64,000 nucleotides of DNA from CAVQEG01 sp963711465. GTDB lineage: Bacteria > Bacteroidota > Ignavibacteria > OLB7. Below the pieces are notes generated by a model, which saw only the letters and a program-made list of their open reading frames with translations, did not search any database and was not told the origin of the DNA. Location of the stretch: contig CAVQEG010000001.1 in the NCBI GenBank assembly GCA_963711465.1, positions 2,232,001-2,296,000 on the forward strand, read 5' to 3'. Positions 52,100 through 60,169 of this stretch are shown piece after piece; within the stretch, counting starts at the first letter, position 1; every line of letters starts with the position of its first letter. Made by a program: the position numbers and the translations under genes.

Positions 52100-55000
52100 T
52101 CACTGCACAATGTGCATTGAGCCGATACGGGGGACTCCGTCTATGACCCTCCCGGTTACCTTGACCGTTTCTTTGCCGATGGTTATCTCAACCGCTTCGA
52201 ACTTTCCGGACGTTGGCAATCGCCCCGAGAGCCTTCGCAGTACCTGCCGCAAAACAGTTGGTTTGTCACCGAATTTCTTTATCAACCCTTCGAGGTTGTG
52301 TTTATCCTGAAAGATGTGATATAGGTCATTCGTCGTCAATTTATTGAGAGCTTCATCAACTGTGGCCTCTCCGTAGTTCAGGTAGCCACTCCCACCACCA
52401 TCCGGCGAAGCTGTATGCTCAACGACGTGAAACTGCACCGAACGCATCCCCGTGGGGGATGTTCCAAGTTCCGGTTGAAAGTCCAAACCATCACCCGGCT
52501 GGGCATTGTTGAGCCAATCGATCAACGACGGTATGTCGTGCCTGCCACCCGATCCACCACTCGATGATGCATCTCCGTTCGTTCCATCTGCACCGCCAAC
52601 TGCGGCATCAGCGGTAGGCATCTGAACCAAATTCCGCTGCATCCCACTCGGATCGGTGAAATTCACCGGATCGTCGGAGCTGTACACATACGGGCTCACG
52701 CTCGGCGACTTCGCCATCAGTGGGTCGACGCTCAGGAAGCGGCCAAGGCTCTCGTCGTAATGCCGGGCGCCGAGGTCGAATGTCGAATTCTCCCGATCCT
52801 CCTCCGCGTCGTTGAACCCCCTCCGCGCCGTGTCACCCGCCGAACTCGCGATCACCGCGCCCCACGGGTCATAGTCGTAGGTCCGTACCTGCCCGCTCTC
52901 ATCCACCGAAAATCTCAAAGAGCCATCGTGGTCGGCGAACCGGAATTCCTTGATGCCCGTCGTATCGATCGCGTCAGGCCGCGTGATCACTCGGGCCAGA
53001 TCCTCCTTGGTGTACGCCGTCTCCTGGCCGTAGCTGAGGTATTCGACCGGGTACATGTACACGGTGTTCGGTATCGTCAGGCCGCACGGCAGCGTATCGG
53101 TCGACTCTACGCCATGCCACACCGACAGCTGCTCGCCAGAGCCGCCGAGCAGGTAATATACCCACGCTCGTGCGTGCTGAAGCGTGTCGGTTCCGTTCCA
53201 CGTGTACAATCGCTTCTGCTGACGCTGCCCCGCCGGGCTGTATCGATACCGCCAGTCGAGATACACCTCCGGCTGCAATTGTGGCGACCATTCCGCGTAC
53301 TGTCGAAGAAGATTTCGGTAGCTGTAGCCGAACCGGTCCTCCTGCGGCTGGCCGGTGTAGATCTTCCGGATCAACGCTCCATCCGGATCGTATTCGTAAT
53401 TGTACGAGCCGGCGACCGTGAGGTGATTCGGGCCGGTACCACCGTAGCCGTAGCTGTGATTCAGCACCAGCGACCCGTTGATCACTCCGATCGAATCAGC
53501 CAGTCGATTGCCGACCGCATCGTACGAGTACGCAACCGTATCGCCCGCCGTATTGATCCAGCGCGCCAGCCGACCCGCATGGTCATACCGATACTGCTGG
53601 TGCAGCTGCGATCCCGGCCCGCCCAGCAGCCGCGGATGCTCTATCATGTCCTGCGACGAGATACGCCCGGCTGAGTCGTACCCCAGCGCCAGGGAGTATT
53701 CCTGAAGGTAATCGAACGGCGGCAATGTGTCCTGCTGCATCGCATCGATGCCCGAGAGACCACCCCGCTTCGTGTAGTCCGACGACGTCCGGTAGCGAAT
53801 CGGTGGGTACCACGTCGTGTCGATCAGACCCTGCTTCGTGTAGTGATACGTGATGTCCGCTCCCGTCACGACTTCGTCCCGCTCCGGAACCGCCGGTGCC
53901 ACGGCCAACCCCATTCCAAGTCCGCTCTGGAAGTAGTTGTAGTCCGTCAACCGCGTCCACACCGAATCCACCCGGCCGTTGTAATCATAGCCATACCACG
54001 TGTCGTACTGACGCAGCGGATCGGCCACCGCAACGGCCGTCACCTGGTTCAGAGCGTTGTACTGGTAGTACACCGCGTCGAACCCGAGGTTCTCCGTATA
54101 CCGCAGCAATGCCTCCGGCCGACCTCGCTCGTCGTAGCTGGTAACCTGGAAGTCGTAGGGCTCGCCCGCGTGTTCGCGATAGGCGACGGCCGCCTCGCGA
54201 CCGATGAGATTCCTCACAACATGGTGCGGGGCGATTGAGTCCCAGAGGGCCTTATCAGGAAAGTGTTTCCAGATCGCTCCCTTGCTCTCCGGCAGCTTAT
54301 CGTAGACCACCGACATCCGGGGGAACTCCGGAAACTTCTTGACGTCCTCGAACGTGTCGGGGTTCTCGTATCCCACCGATATGGCGGGAGGATTATAATC
54401 CGCCGACGGATGGAACATCAGCGGCGGAACGGGCCACCGATCCTCTCCCAATATGGAGTTCCGGGGAAACGCACACCATGTCAGTACGGCATCGGACAAA
54501 TACGACCATATTCCGGTCGGATACGTCGCCGCCGTTGTATCCCATACCGTGGGATTGTCGAACGCAACACCTCCGTGGGCGTAGTGGATGAAGTACGGAT
54601 CATAGAGGCATTGGCGATTCAACCACGCATCGTAGATCGAGTCTGACGAATTCACCCACTGCCACTCCACGTCGTTGATCGTTGCCTCCCCCACGAGGAT
54701 GAGGCGCCCCAGATCATCGTACTCGTAGTACGTCAGCCGGCTTGAATCGCCCTGCTCCTGTGTCTGCACGAATCGGACCTGCCCACGATCGTCGGTACTA
54801 TAGAACGAGTACCCCATGTCAGGTTGATAGACATACCGCACGTGGTTGTACTCGTCGTACCAGTAGCGTGTCGTATCGCCGGCAGGATTGACGACATTAT
54901 CGAGCAGACCGACAGAATTGTATTCGTATTTGGTTGTATACGATAGACCTCCCGAATCCACAACTACTTTTCGCAGGCTGTCCAGCGCATCGAAGTAGCT

Positions 55001-55729
55001 CGTTGACTTCACCCCAAGCTCATTCGTCGACGTGACGACGTGAATTATGCCATAGAAGTCCTGATCGTCCGCAACCGACGCATACGCACCGACGTTGAGA
55101 AGAAGATCGGAATAGGACGTTGTGGTCGATGATCCGTCCTCACGAGTGACTTCCGTCGGCCGCCCCCAACCGTCCATCGCCGTAACCACGGAGTCGCCAA
55201 TCTGGTTGTCGACGCGTCGCTTCGCACCCATTCCGGTGTATCGCGAGACAACCGAATCAATGCGAGTGTAGTTGTTTGCGTTTCCTACGTAAAGATCTGA
55301 CCGACGCAGCTGATAGTCCGGGCCGAAATGGTACGCGGATTCCGTCCTTCTGATCGGTCCCTGGGCACCACTGAACGCCCAGTCATTCGCGGTATGATTG
55401 ATGTCGTCGACCTTCGCGGTGACGAAGGACGTGAGGTTTGCGTCGTCGTACTGGTAGCGAAGCGTGTAGTCACCGTAGTCGTAGTACTGATGGAAGCGAC
55501 CATTGATCGTCAACTTCGGACGCGTGTTGGCCGCCTCCAACCCAGCAACGAGGCGAACCGACTTCCCGATTGTGGGAACACGGAAAATGAAATTCACGTC
55601 AGTGCCACTGGACAACGCCAACAATGCCTGAGCATCCGATGTCAGGTCGATCCGCAACCGAGAGATCCCCGTTCCGTCCGCGTCGCCGCTTCCGAGTGTC
55701 CGAGTGTTGCCACCCGACTTCTCTTTCAC
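52100..55729 (-). CDS. Large RHS-repeat protein with tip A (headless)
   Basis: 1209 aa from a GTG at 55729; the frame is open only to ~55800, where it begins after TAG with no signal peptide or N-terminal export domain. Residues ~20-90 (RLRIDLTSDAQALLALSSGT, FIFRVPTIGKSVRLVAGLEA) look like the C-terminal part of a DNRLRE-type domain. The RHS/YD shell follows (DDANLTSFVTAKVDDINH, ~20 YD repeats), then the core end YDESLGRFLSVDPLMA, DDPVNFTDPSGM. Tip A (~150 residues) ends DLYHIFQDKHNLEGLIKKFG, LPTSGKFEAVEITIGKE, VTGRVIDGVPRIG, a pattern found in RHS/Cdi C-terminal toxins (activity not assigned). It is the longest RHS here and shares core DNA with RHS-B and RHS-D. Confidence 0.82.
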   Translation of the reverse strand: MKEKSGGNTRTLGSGDADGTGISRLRIDLTSDAQALLALSSGTDVNFIFRVPTIGKSVRLVAGLEAANTRPKLTINGRFHQYYDYGDYTLRYQYDDANLTSFVTAKVDDINHTANDWAFSGAQGPIRRTESAYHFGPDYQLRRSDLYVGNANNYTRIDSVVSRYTGMGAKRRVDNQIGDSVVTAMDGWGRPTEVTREDGSSTTTSYSDLLLNVGAYASVADDQDFYGIIHVVTSTNELGVKSTSYFDALDSLRKVVVDSGGLSYTTKYEYNSVGLLDNVVNPAGDTTRYWYDEYNHVRYVYQPDMGYSFYSTDDRGQVRFVQTQEQGDSSRLTYYEYDDLGRLILVGEATINDVEWQWVNSSDSIYDAWLNRQCLYDPYFIHYAHGGVAFDNPTVWDTTAATYPTGIWSYLSDAVLTWCAFPRNSILGEDRWPVPPLMFHPSADYNPPAISVGYENPDTFEDVKKFPEFPRMSVVYDKLPESKGAIWKHFPDKALWDSIAPHHVVRNLIGREAAVAYREHAGEPYDFQVTSYDERGRPEALLRYTENLGFDAVYYQYNALNQVTAVAVADPLRQYDTWYGYDYNGRVDSVWTRLTDYNYFQSGLGMGLAVAPAVPERDEVVTGADITYHYTKQGLIDTTWYPPIRYRTSSDYTKRGGLSGIDAMQQDTLPPFDYLQEYSLALGYDSAGRISSQDMIEHPRLLGGPGSQLHQQYRYDHAGRLARWINTAGDTVAYSYDAVGNRLADSIGVINGSLVLNHSYGYGGTGPNHLTVAGSYNYEYDPDGALIRKIYTGQPQEDRFGYSYRNLLRQYAEWSPQLQPEVYLDWRYRYSPAGQRQQKRLYTWNGTDTLQHARAWVYYLLGGSGEQLSVWHGVESTDTLPCGLTIPNTVYMYPVEYLSYGQETAYTKEDLARVITRPDAIDTTGIKEFRFADHDGSLRFSVDESGQVRTYDYDPWGAVIASSAGDTARRGFNDAEEDRENSTFDLGARHYDESLGRFLSVDPLMAKSPSVSPYVYSSDDPVNFTDPSGMQRNLVQMPTADAAVGGADGTNGDASSSGGSGGRHDIPSLIDWLNNAQPGDGLDFQPELGTSPTGMRSVQFHVVEHTASPDGGGSGYLNYGEATVDEALNKLTTNDLYHIFQDKHNLEGLIKKFGDKPTVLRQVLRRLSGRLPTSGKFEAVEITIGKETVKVTGRVIDGVPRIGSMHIVQ

Positions 55730-55936
55730 CGTACCGGTAGTGGACTGGCCGCCATTGAAAATGTCTCCGCCGATGCAATAGGGGAAGCAAATATTCTAAT
55801 GAATTTTCTCCAATTCATGCGGATGTGACTGTGGTAGCGTGTACTGACCCTGTCGAAGGAACGCGCGGACGACTTCGGCCCCCGAGGACGAGTATCAGAC
55901 AGGACCTGTAATTGGTGCAGGCGAATGCCGATCGGA

Positions 55937-56341
55937 TCACCGGACGGCGATTGAGGTCGGGCGCAATCCGTCGCGCTCCACCACGACCATTGCGATCGCA
56001 TTGTCGCCGGAATGCGTTAGTGACAGGTGAATTCGAAGACCGCCAAATCGCTCGGCCATCGCTCCGCGAAGCTCGATCAGAGGCGGCCCTCCCATGTGTC
56101 GCGTCACGCCGACCTCGCGCCATCGGAACCCCATTCGAATTCCCGTTCCAATGGCCTTCGAGAAGGCCTCCTTCGCCGCGAAGCGGACCGCGTAGTGTTC
56201 GGCCCTGCGGTGATTGAAGCGTCGACAATAGGCGACCTCCTCTTCGGTGAACACCTTGCGTTCAAACCGCTCACCATAGAGGCCGAGCAACCGTTCGACG
56301 CGGCTGATTTCGGCAATGTCAACGCCGGTACCAACGATCAT
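55937..56341 (-). CDS. acpS: Holo-[acyl-carrier-protein] synthase
   Basis: 134 aa. The ATG at 56341 overlaps the stop of the HAD gene by 4 nt. AcpS signatures: GTGVDIAEISRVERLL (Asp8 binds Mg) and YAVRFAAKEAFSKAIGTG (Glu58, Lys62). It transfers 4'-phosphopantetheine from CoA to the acyl carrier protein for fatty acid synthesis. Family length is ~120-130 aa. It marks the return to backbone sequence next to the RHS island. Confidence 0.95.
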   Translation of the reverse strand: MIVGTGVDIAEISRVERLLGLYGERFERKVFTEEEVAYCRRFNHRRAEHYAVRFAAKEAFSKAIGTGIRMGFRWREVGVTRHMGGPPLIELRGAMAERFGGLRIHLSLTHSGDNAIAMVVVERDGLRPTSIAVR

Positions 56342-57099
56342 TCGCGTACCCTCCGATCCCGATCCTCGAGTCGGTCGTCGACGTCGATGCGGCGCTCCTC
56401 CCGGCGTTCGATTTCCCGTAGCTCCGGCCGATCGAGCACGATGGCGATGATGTCGGCGATGTCCTCCAGCACGAAGTCGGCCTGCACGTCCTGCGTTCCC
56501 CACGAATCGCCGTACTTCGCGAACGCAGTACGCATTCCGACTGCGGCAGCACCGACGATGTCGCGATCGACCCAGTCGCCTACCATGAGAGCTTCCTCCG
56601 GACGAACCTCCAGACTCGAAAGTATCAGCCGGAACGGAGCAGGATCCGGCTTGCGCAGTCCGGTATCGTCGAAGGTCACGACGTAGTCGAAGATGTGGTG
56701 GAAGTTCATGTAGCAGAGCCGAAGCCATGCCTCACGTGTCGGGGCATCGGAGAGCACGCCGAGCTTGACGCCGTGCTTGACCAGCTCCATCAGCGTCGCC
56801 GAGACGTGGGGATAGGGAATGAGTGCGGCTTCGCGTGCCCGACGGTAGGCGACGATTCCCGCCGAGAGCACCTTGAAATCGATTTCACCATAGGTATCGA
56901 CCAGCAGCTGGTCGAAGACCTTCTGGTACTCGATGCCCTTGTCCTCATAGATGGCATCGATGCGGCCGCGGATGTCGGCGCGCGACATCTCCAGTCCGGC
57001 ATCGATCATCGCGGTCACCGCCGCGTCGATCGCCTGTCGCTTCATTGCCATGAAGTCGACCAGCGTGTTGTCGAGGTCGAATACGACTGCCTTGATCAT
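56338..57099 (-). CDS. HAD-family hydrolase (phosphatase)
   Basis: 253 aa. The start at 57099 is the ATG of MIKAVVFDLDNTLVDF (Asp8 nucleophile, Asp10). Other HAD motifs: GVLSDAPT (motif II), RKPDPAPF (motif III Lys), GDWVDRDIVGA (motif IV). The C1 cap is helical. It is most like the HAD-IA pyrophosphatase/phosphoglycolate-type branch; the substrate is not predictable. Translationally coupled to acpS. The C-terminal 30 residues are highly charged (ERREERRIDVDDRLEDR). Confidence 0.88.
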   Translation of the reverse strand: MIKAVVFDLDNTLVDFMAMKRQAIDAAVTAMIDAGLEMSRADIRGRIDAIYEDKGIEYQKVFDQLLVDTYGEIDFKVLSAGIVAYRRAREAALIPYPHVSATLMELVKHGVKLGVLSDAPTREAWLRLCYMNFHHIFDYVVTFDDTGLRKPDPAPFRLILSSLEVRPEEALMVGDWVDRDIVGAAAVGMRTAFAKYGDSWGTQDVQADFVLEDIADIIAIVLDRPELREIERREERRIDVDDRLEDRDRRVRE

Positions 57100-57129
57100 G
57101 GATTCGCTCGGTTGTGTGGCTGATTGGGC

Positions 57130-57137
57130 GCAAGATA
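57130..57137 (-). promoter_or_regulatory. Promoter-like box for the HAD-acpS operon
   Basis: On the minus strand TATCTTGC lies 30 bp upstream of the ATG at 57099, close to TAnnTTTG, and similar TAnnTTGC boxes occur at 5469-5476 and upstream of mdh. Confidence 0.35.
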
Positions 57138-57268
57138 CCACATCGTGCAGCGCCCGGCGACGACGATCGCCCGCGTATCGCCCCGGCTGCGTAACTTCAG
57201 CGCTTCTCGAGCGGTCCACCGCCCGGTCCGCATCCCCGACGACTCCAGAGCGTCCAGCACCAACCTCG

Positions 57269-57901
57269 ATGATCGATCCAACCGTCACGCGCGGCTCACT
57301 GACGCCGCGGCAGAACGAGTACTACGAGTACATCCGCGAACGTGTGCAGTCGGGCACGCCGCCGACCATTCCGGAGATCTGCGAGCACTTCTCGCTCAAG
57401 AGCACCAACGGTGTGCATCAGGTGCTCTCGGTGCTCGAACGCAAGGGATACATCCGGCGTGACCGCGGCAAGTCGCGTGGAATCGTGCTGCCGCGTGCGG
57501 TTCGCTCGGCCGACGCACCGGGCAGAATTCCAATCGTCGGCCGCGGTGACGCCACCAATCCGTATTCGATCTTCATGTCCCCCCGCGGAATGTTCACGCC
57601 GGACCCCGCACTGTTCTCCACCGACAATGCGTTCGCTGCCATCGTCGCAGATGACGCGATGGACGCCGAGGGGATCTTCAAGGGCGATTACGTGATCGTG
57701 CGGCAGGATCCATCCCCGGCGATCGGTACCGTCGTCTTCGCACTGCACGGCCGCGATCAGATCGTGAGGCGAATCCGGTCGGTCGACGAGACACCCGTGT
57801 TGACGGCCAGCAATCGCCATTACCAGGACATCGAGCTGAGCGACGGCGTGGCGGTGATGGGTACGGTAATCGGCGTCGTGCGCGCCTTTGCCGGAGAGTA
57901 G
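57269..57901 (+). CDS. LexA-like repressor without self-cleavage residues
   Basis: 210 aa from the ATG at 57269. The N-terminal winged helix is LexA-like (LTPRQNEYYEYIRERVQSGT, PPTIPEICEHFSLKS, HQVLSVLERKGYIRRDRGKS). The C-terminal half keeps the S24 fold pattern (GIFKGDYVIVRQDP, GTVVFALHGRDQIVRRI). However, the serine of the GDSM motif is Ala130 (ADDAM), the Lys is Arg167 and the Ala-Gly cleavage site is replaced by GRGDAT. It should therefore bind DNA and dimerise but not be inactivated by RecA. It is divergent from the HAD gene and converges on the LuxR-type gene with a 14-bp gap. Its targets are unknown. Confidence 0.85.
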   Translation: MIDPTVTRGSLTPRQNEYYEYIRERVQSGTPPTIPEICEHFSLKSTNGVHQVLSVLERKGYIRRDRGKSRGIVLPRAVRSADAPGRIPIVGRGDATNPYSIFMSPRGMFTPDPALFSTDNAFAAIVADDAMDAEGIFKGDYVIVRQDPSPAIGTVVFALHGRDQIVRRIRSVDETPVLTASNRHYQDIELSDGVAVMGTVIGVVRAFAGE

Positions 57902-57915
57902 TCCACGTCTGGGAC

Positions 57916-59913
57916 TCAAACCGCGGCGATGGTCGCCTCCAGCGAGTCGCCCGCGGACAGTCCGAGACGTCGGCGAAGACGCTTGCGGTGCGATTTGAGT
58001 CCCTCATGCGACAGCTCCATCAGCGACTCGATCTCCTCGGTGGCGAGTCCGGCACGGATCAGCGCGCAGAGCCGCTCCTGCTTCGGAGTGAGGTCCGGAT
58101 AGCGTTCGCGGAGTCGAACGAAGAATTCATCGCCGAGCATGGACACATGTGCCACCCCGGTATCCTGCCGCGACACGTGGGCACGCATGCGTCTGCGCAG
58201 CCGGCCGATCAGCCGGGCATCCTCAGGCGAGCGTAAGGCCGGGCCGGAGCGGACGGCGCTCTCGAGTTCATCGAGCATCACACTCACCTCTTCGCGCTGT
58301 CGACGCAGCGCAATCAGCGCCTCGGCAAGTTCGTGCTCCACACGCGCCCGCTTCTCCCGTTCGAGCGCCACACCCCGCTGCAGCAGTCCGGTTTCCGACA
58401 CCATGCGCGCATTTCTGATCGAGCGGTCATAGCCCTCGCGCAGCAGCTCACGATCGAGTTCCGCAGCGCGACGTTCGATTGCGAGCGCTTCGCGAATCCG
58501 GTCCTGATCCTCCTCGAGGTTCGCTCGCAGTCGCAGCGCGCGCACGCGCACGGTCGAACGGGGGAGCTCGGCGTCGATCTCCTCGAGGAGCGCCCGCGCA
58601 GCATCGGGGTTGCCGAGATCGCGCTCCACTTCGGCCAGTCGGAGCTTCAGCCGCAGGCGGGTGGCGGGAGCGGAATTCGTGGAGATCTCCAGTGCGCGAC
58701 AGCAGTGGAATTTCGCCGGCTCGTTGTTCCCCGACCGGCGCTCGACGACGGCCATCAGCGCGTGCGCGGCGACCAGATAGAACAGGCGCGCGTCAGTGGC
58801 CTCGCGCGAGACGATCGGCTCGAGCACCGTCCGCGCCTCCTCGTGTCGACCCATGCCGATCAGCAGGTCGGCGCGCGAAACCTCCAGACTTGCGAGCACC
58901 TCGGCGTTGCGAACGCTGTCGCCGACCAGCTGACGCTGCGCGCGGTCGATGGCGTCGAGCGCATTGTCGAACTCCCCGAGCCGATGGTAGACGTCCGCCA
59001 GCGATGTGTACGACCAGATTGCATCGCCCGGATGCCCCGCCTCCTCCACGAGCCGGATGCTCTGCAGAAGCATCTCTACCGCGGACTGATAGTGGTCGAT
59101 CGAGTCGTAGAAGATGCCGAGCAGCTGCATCGTGATCGCGCGCTCGTACGGGTCGTACTCCTCGTCGATCCACTCCAGCGCCGCAGTGAAGTACCGCAGC
59201 GCCTCCTCGTGCCGGTTGCCCTTCGTCAGGATGTCCCCCAGCACCCGATTGGTCATTCCACGGATGGTGCGACTGCGCGGATGGTCGGGAAGCTCGTCGA
59301 ATCGCGCCATCAGGCCGCGCACGATCGCTTCGGCCTCGTCGATGTGATCCGGTCGGAGGAGGAACATTGCCCGCTGGAGTGCGGCACGGAACTCTTCGCA
59401 CCGGTCGTCGCACCGTCGAGCGGCATCGATCGCCACGTCGATGTGATCGAGCGTCTGCTTCGGATCGCTCATCCAGAGAAGGTCCGCCGCCACGCGTCGG
59501 CAAACCGCTTCCTGTAGCGGATTCCGTCCGAGCGGAACCCACGCGACCGCGGCGTCGGACGCCTCGATCGCATCGAGCGGACGACCCGCCACCTGTGCCG
59601 CCCGCGCCAGCCACGCATAAACCGCGCTGAGTGCCACGACGTGCGACCGCTCTCGGGAGGTTCCCGCCCCACCGATGCCCTCTCGACCCGGACCGATTCC
59701 GGCCGCCGTCAGTTCCGCCGCCGCTGCCTGCGCGATGGGAGCCAGCAGGTCGGCCACCTCGCCGGCGTCGGCTTCCAGCACCACCGGATACCGACTGCGC
59801 AGCCGGGCGGCCAGTCGGTCGGGAACGAGACTCGTCCTCGCCCGATGAATCAGCGTCCTGATCTCGGTGGCATCCAGCGCCCGCTGTCGATATGCTCCTG
59901 CCATCTCTGTCAT
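57916..59913 (-). CDS. TPR-containing LuxR/GerE-type transcriptional regulator
   Basis: 665 aa from the ATG at 59913 (another at 59904). Residues ~85-450 are helical TPR-like repeats (AIWSYTSLADVYHRLGEFDN, ALDAIDRAQRQLV, ALRYFTAALEWIDEEYDPY). Residues ~470-560 are a charged helical or coiled-coil segment. The C terminus has a LuxR-type helix-turn-helix: YPDLTPKQERLCALIRAGLA, TEEIESLMELSHEGLKSHRK, RLRRRLGL. This layout resembles the TPR-HTH regulators widespread in Bacteroidota that lack a transmembrane sensor. A TAGTTTGC box 6 nt before the ATG suggests a leaderless mRNA. Signal unknown. Confidence 0.85.
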   Translation of the reverse strand: MTEMAGAYRQRALDATEIRTLIHRARTSLVPDRLAARLRSRYPVVLEADAGEVADLLAPIAQAAAAELTAAGIGPGREGIGGAGTSRERSHVVALSAVYAWLARAAQVAGRPLDAIEASDAAVAWVPLGRNPLQEAVCRRVAADLLWMSDPKQTLDHIDVAIDAARRCDDRCEEFRAALQRAMFLLRPDHIDEAEAIVRGLMARFDELPDHPRSRTIRGMTNRVLGDILTKGNRHEEALRYFTAALEWIDEEYDPYERAITMQLLGIFYDSIDHYQSAVEMLLQSIRLVEEAGHPGDAIWSYTSLADVYHRLGEFDNALDAIDRAQRQLVGDSVRNAEVLASLEVSRADLLIGMGRHEEARTVLEPIVSREATDARLFYLVAAHALMAVVERRSGNNEPAKFHCCRALEISTNSAPATRLRLKLRLAEVERDLGNPDAARALLEEIDAELPRSTVRVRALRLRANLEEDQDRIREALAIERRAAELDRELLREGYDRSIRNARMVSETGLLQRGVALEREKRARVEHELAEALIALRRQREEVSVMLDELESAVRSGPALRSPEDARLIGRLRRRMRAHVSRQDTGVAHVSMLGDEFFVRLRERYPDLTPKQERLCALIRAGLATEEIESLMELSHEGLKSHRKRLRRRLGLSAGDSLEATIAAV

Positions 59914-59918
59914 GCGGC

Positions 59919-59926
59919 GCAAACTA
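59919..59926 (-). promoter_or_regulatory. Promoter-like box for the TPR-LuxR gene
   Basis: TAGTTTGC on the minus strand ends 5 bases before the ATG at 59913. A -7 element at this place would start transcription at or very near the start codon. Confidence 0.35.
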
Positions 59927-60169
59927 CGCGCCCTCCCGCCGTCGGCGCAGGGTGCACCCCGATTGCACCCCCGATCGGTTCGCCCGGCGCTGAGCCGACC
60001 ACCTAAGTTCATTCGCGTCCCGGAGCGCCGCAGCCGACAGACGACGCTCGGTCCGGCGGATGATCCCCTTCGCTCCGCCCGTCGACGCGCGGGAACGGCT
60101 TCCCCCCGACCGATCCCCGCCGCGGCGAACGCCGCTCGATGCAACACGTCAACTCTCGGTATCGAAACG

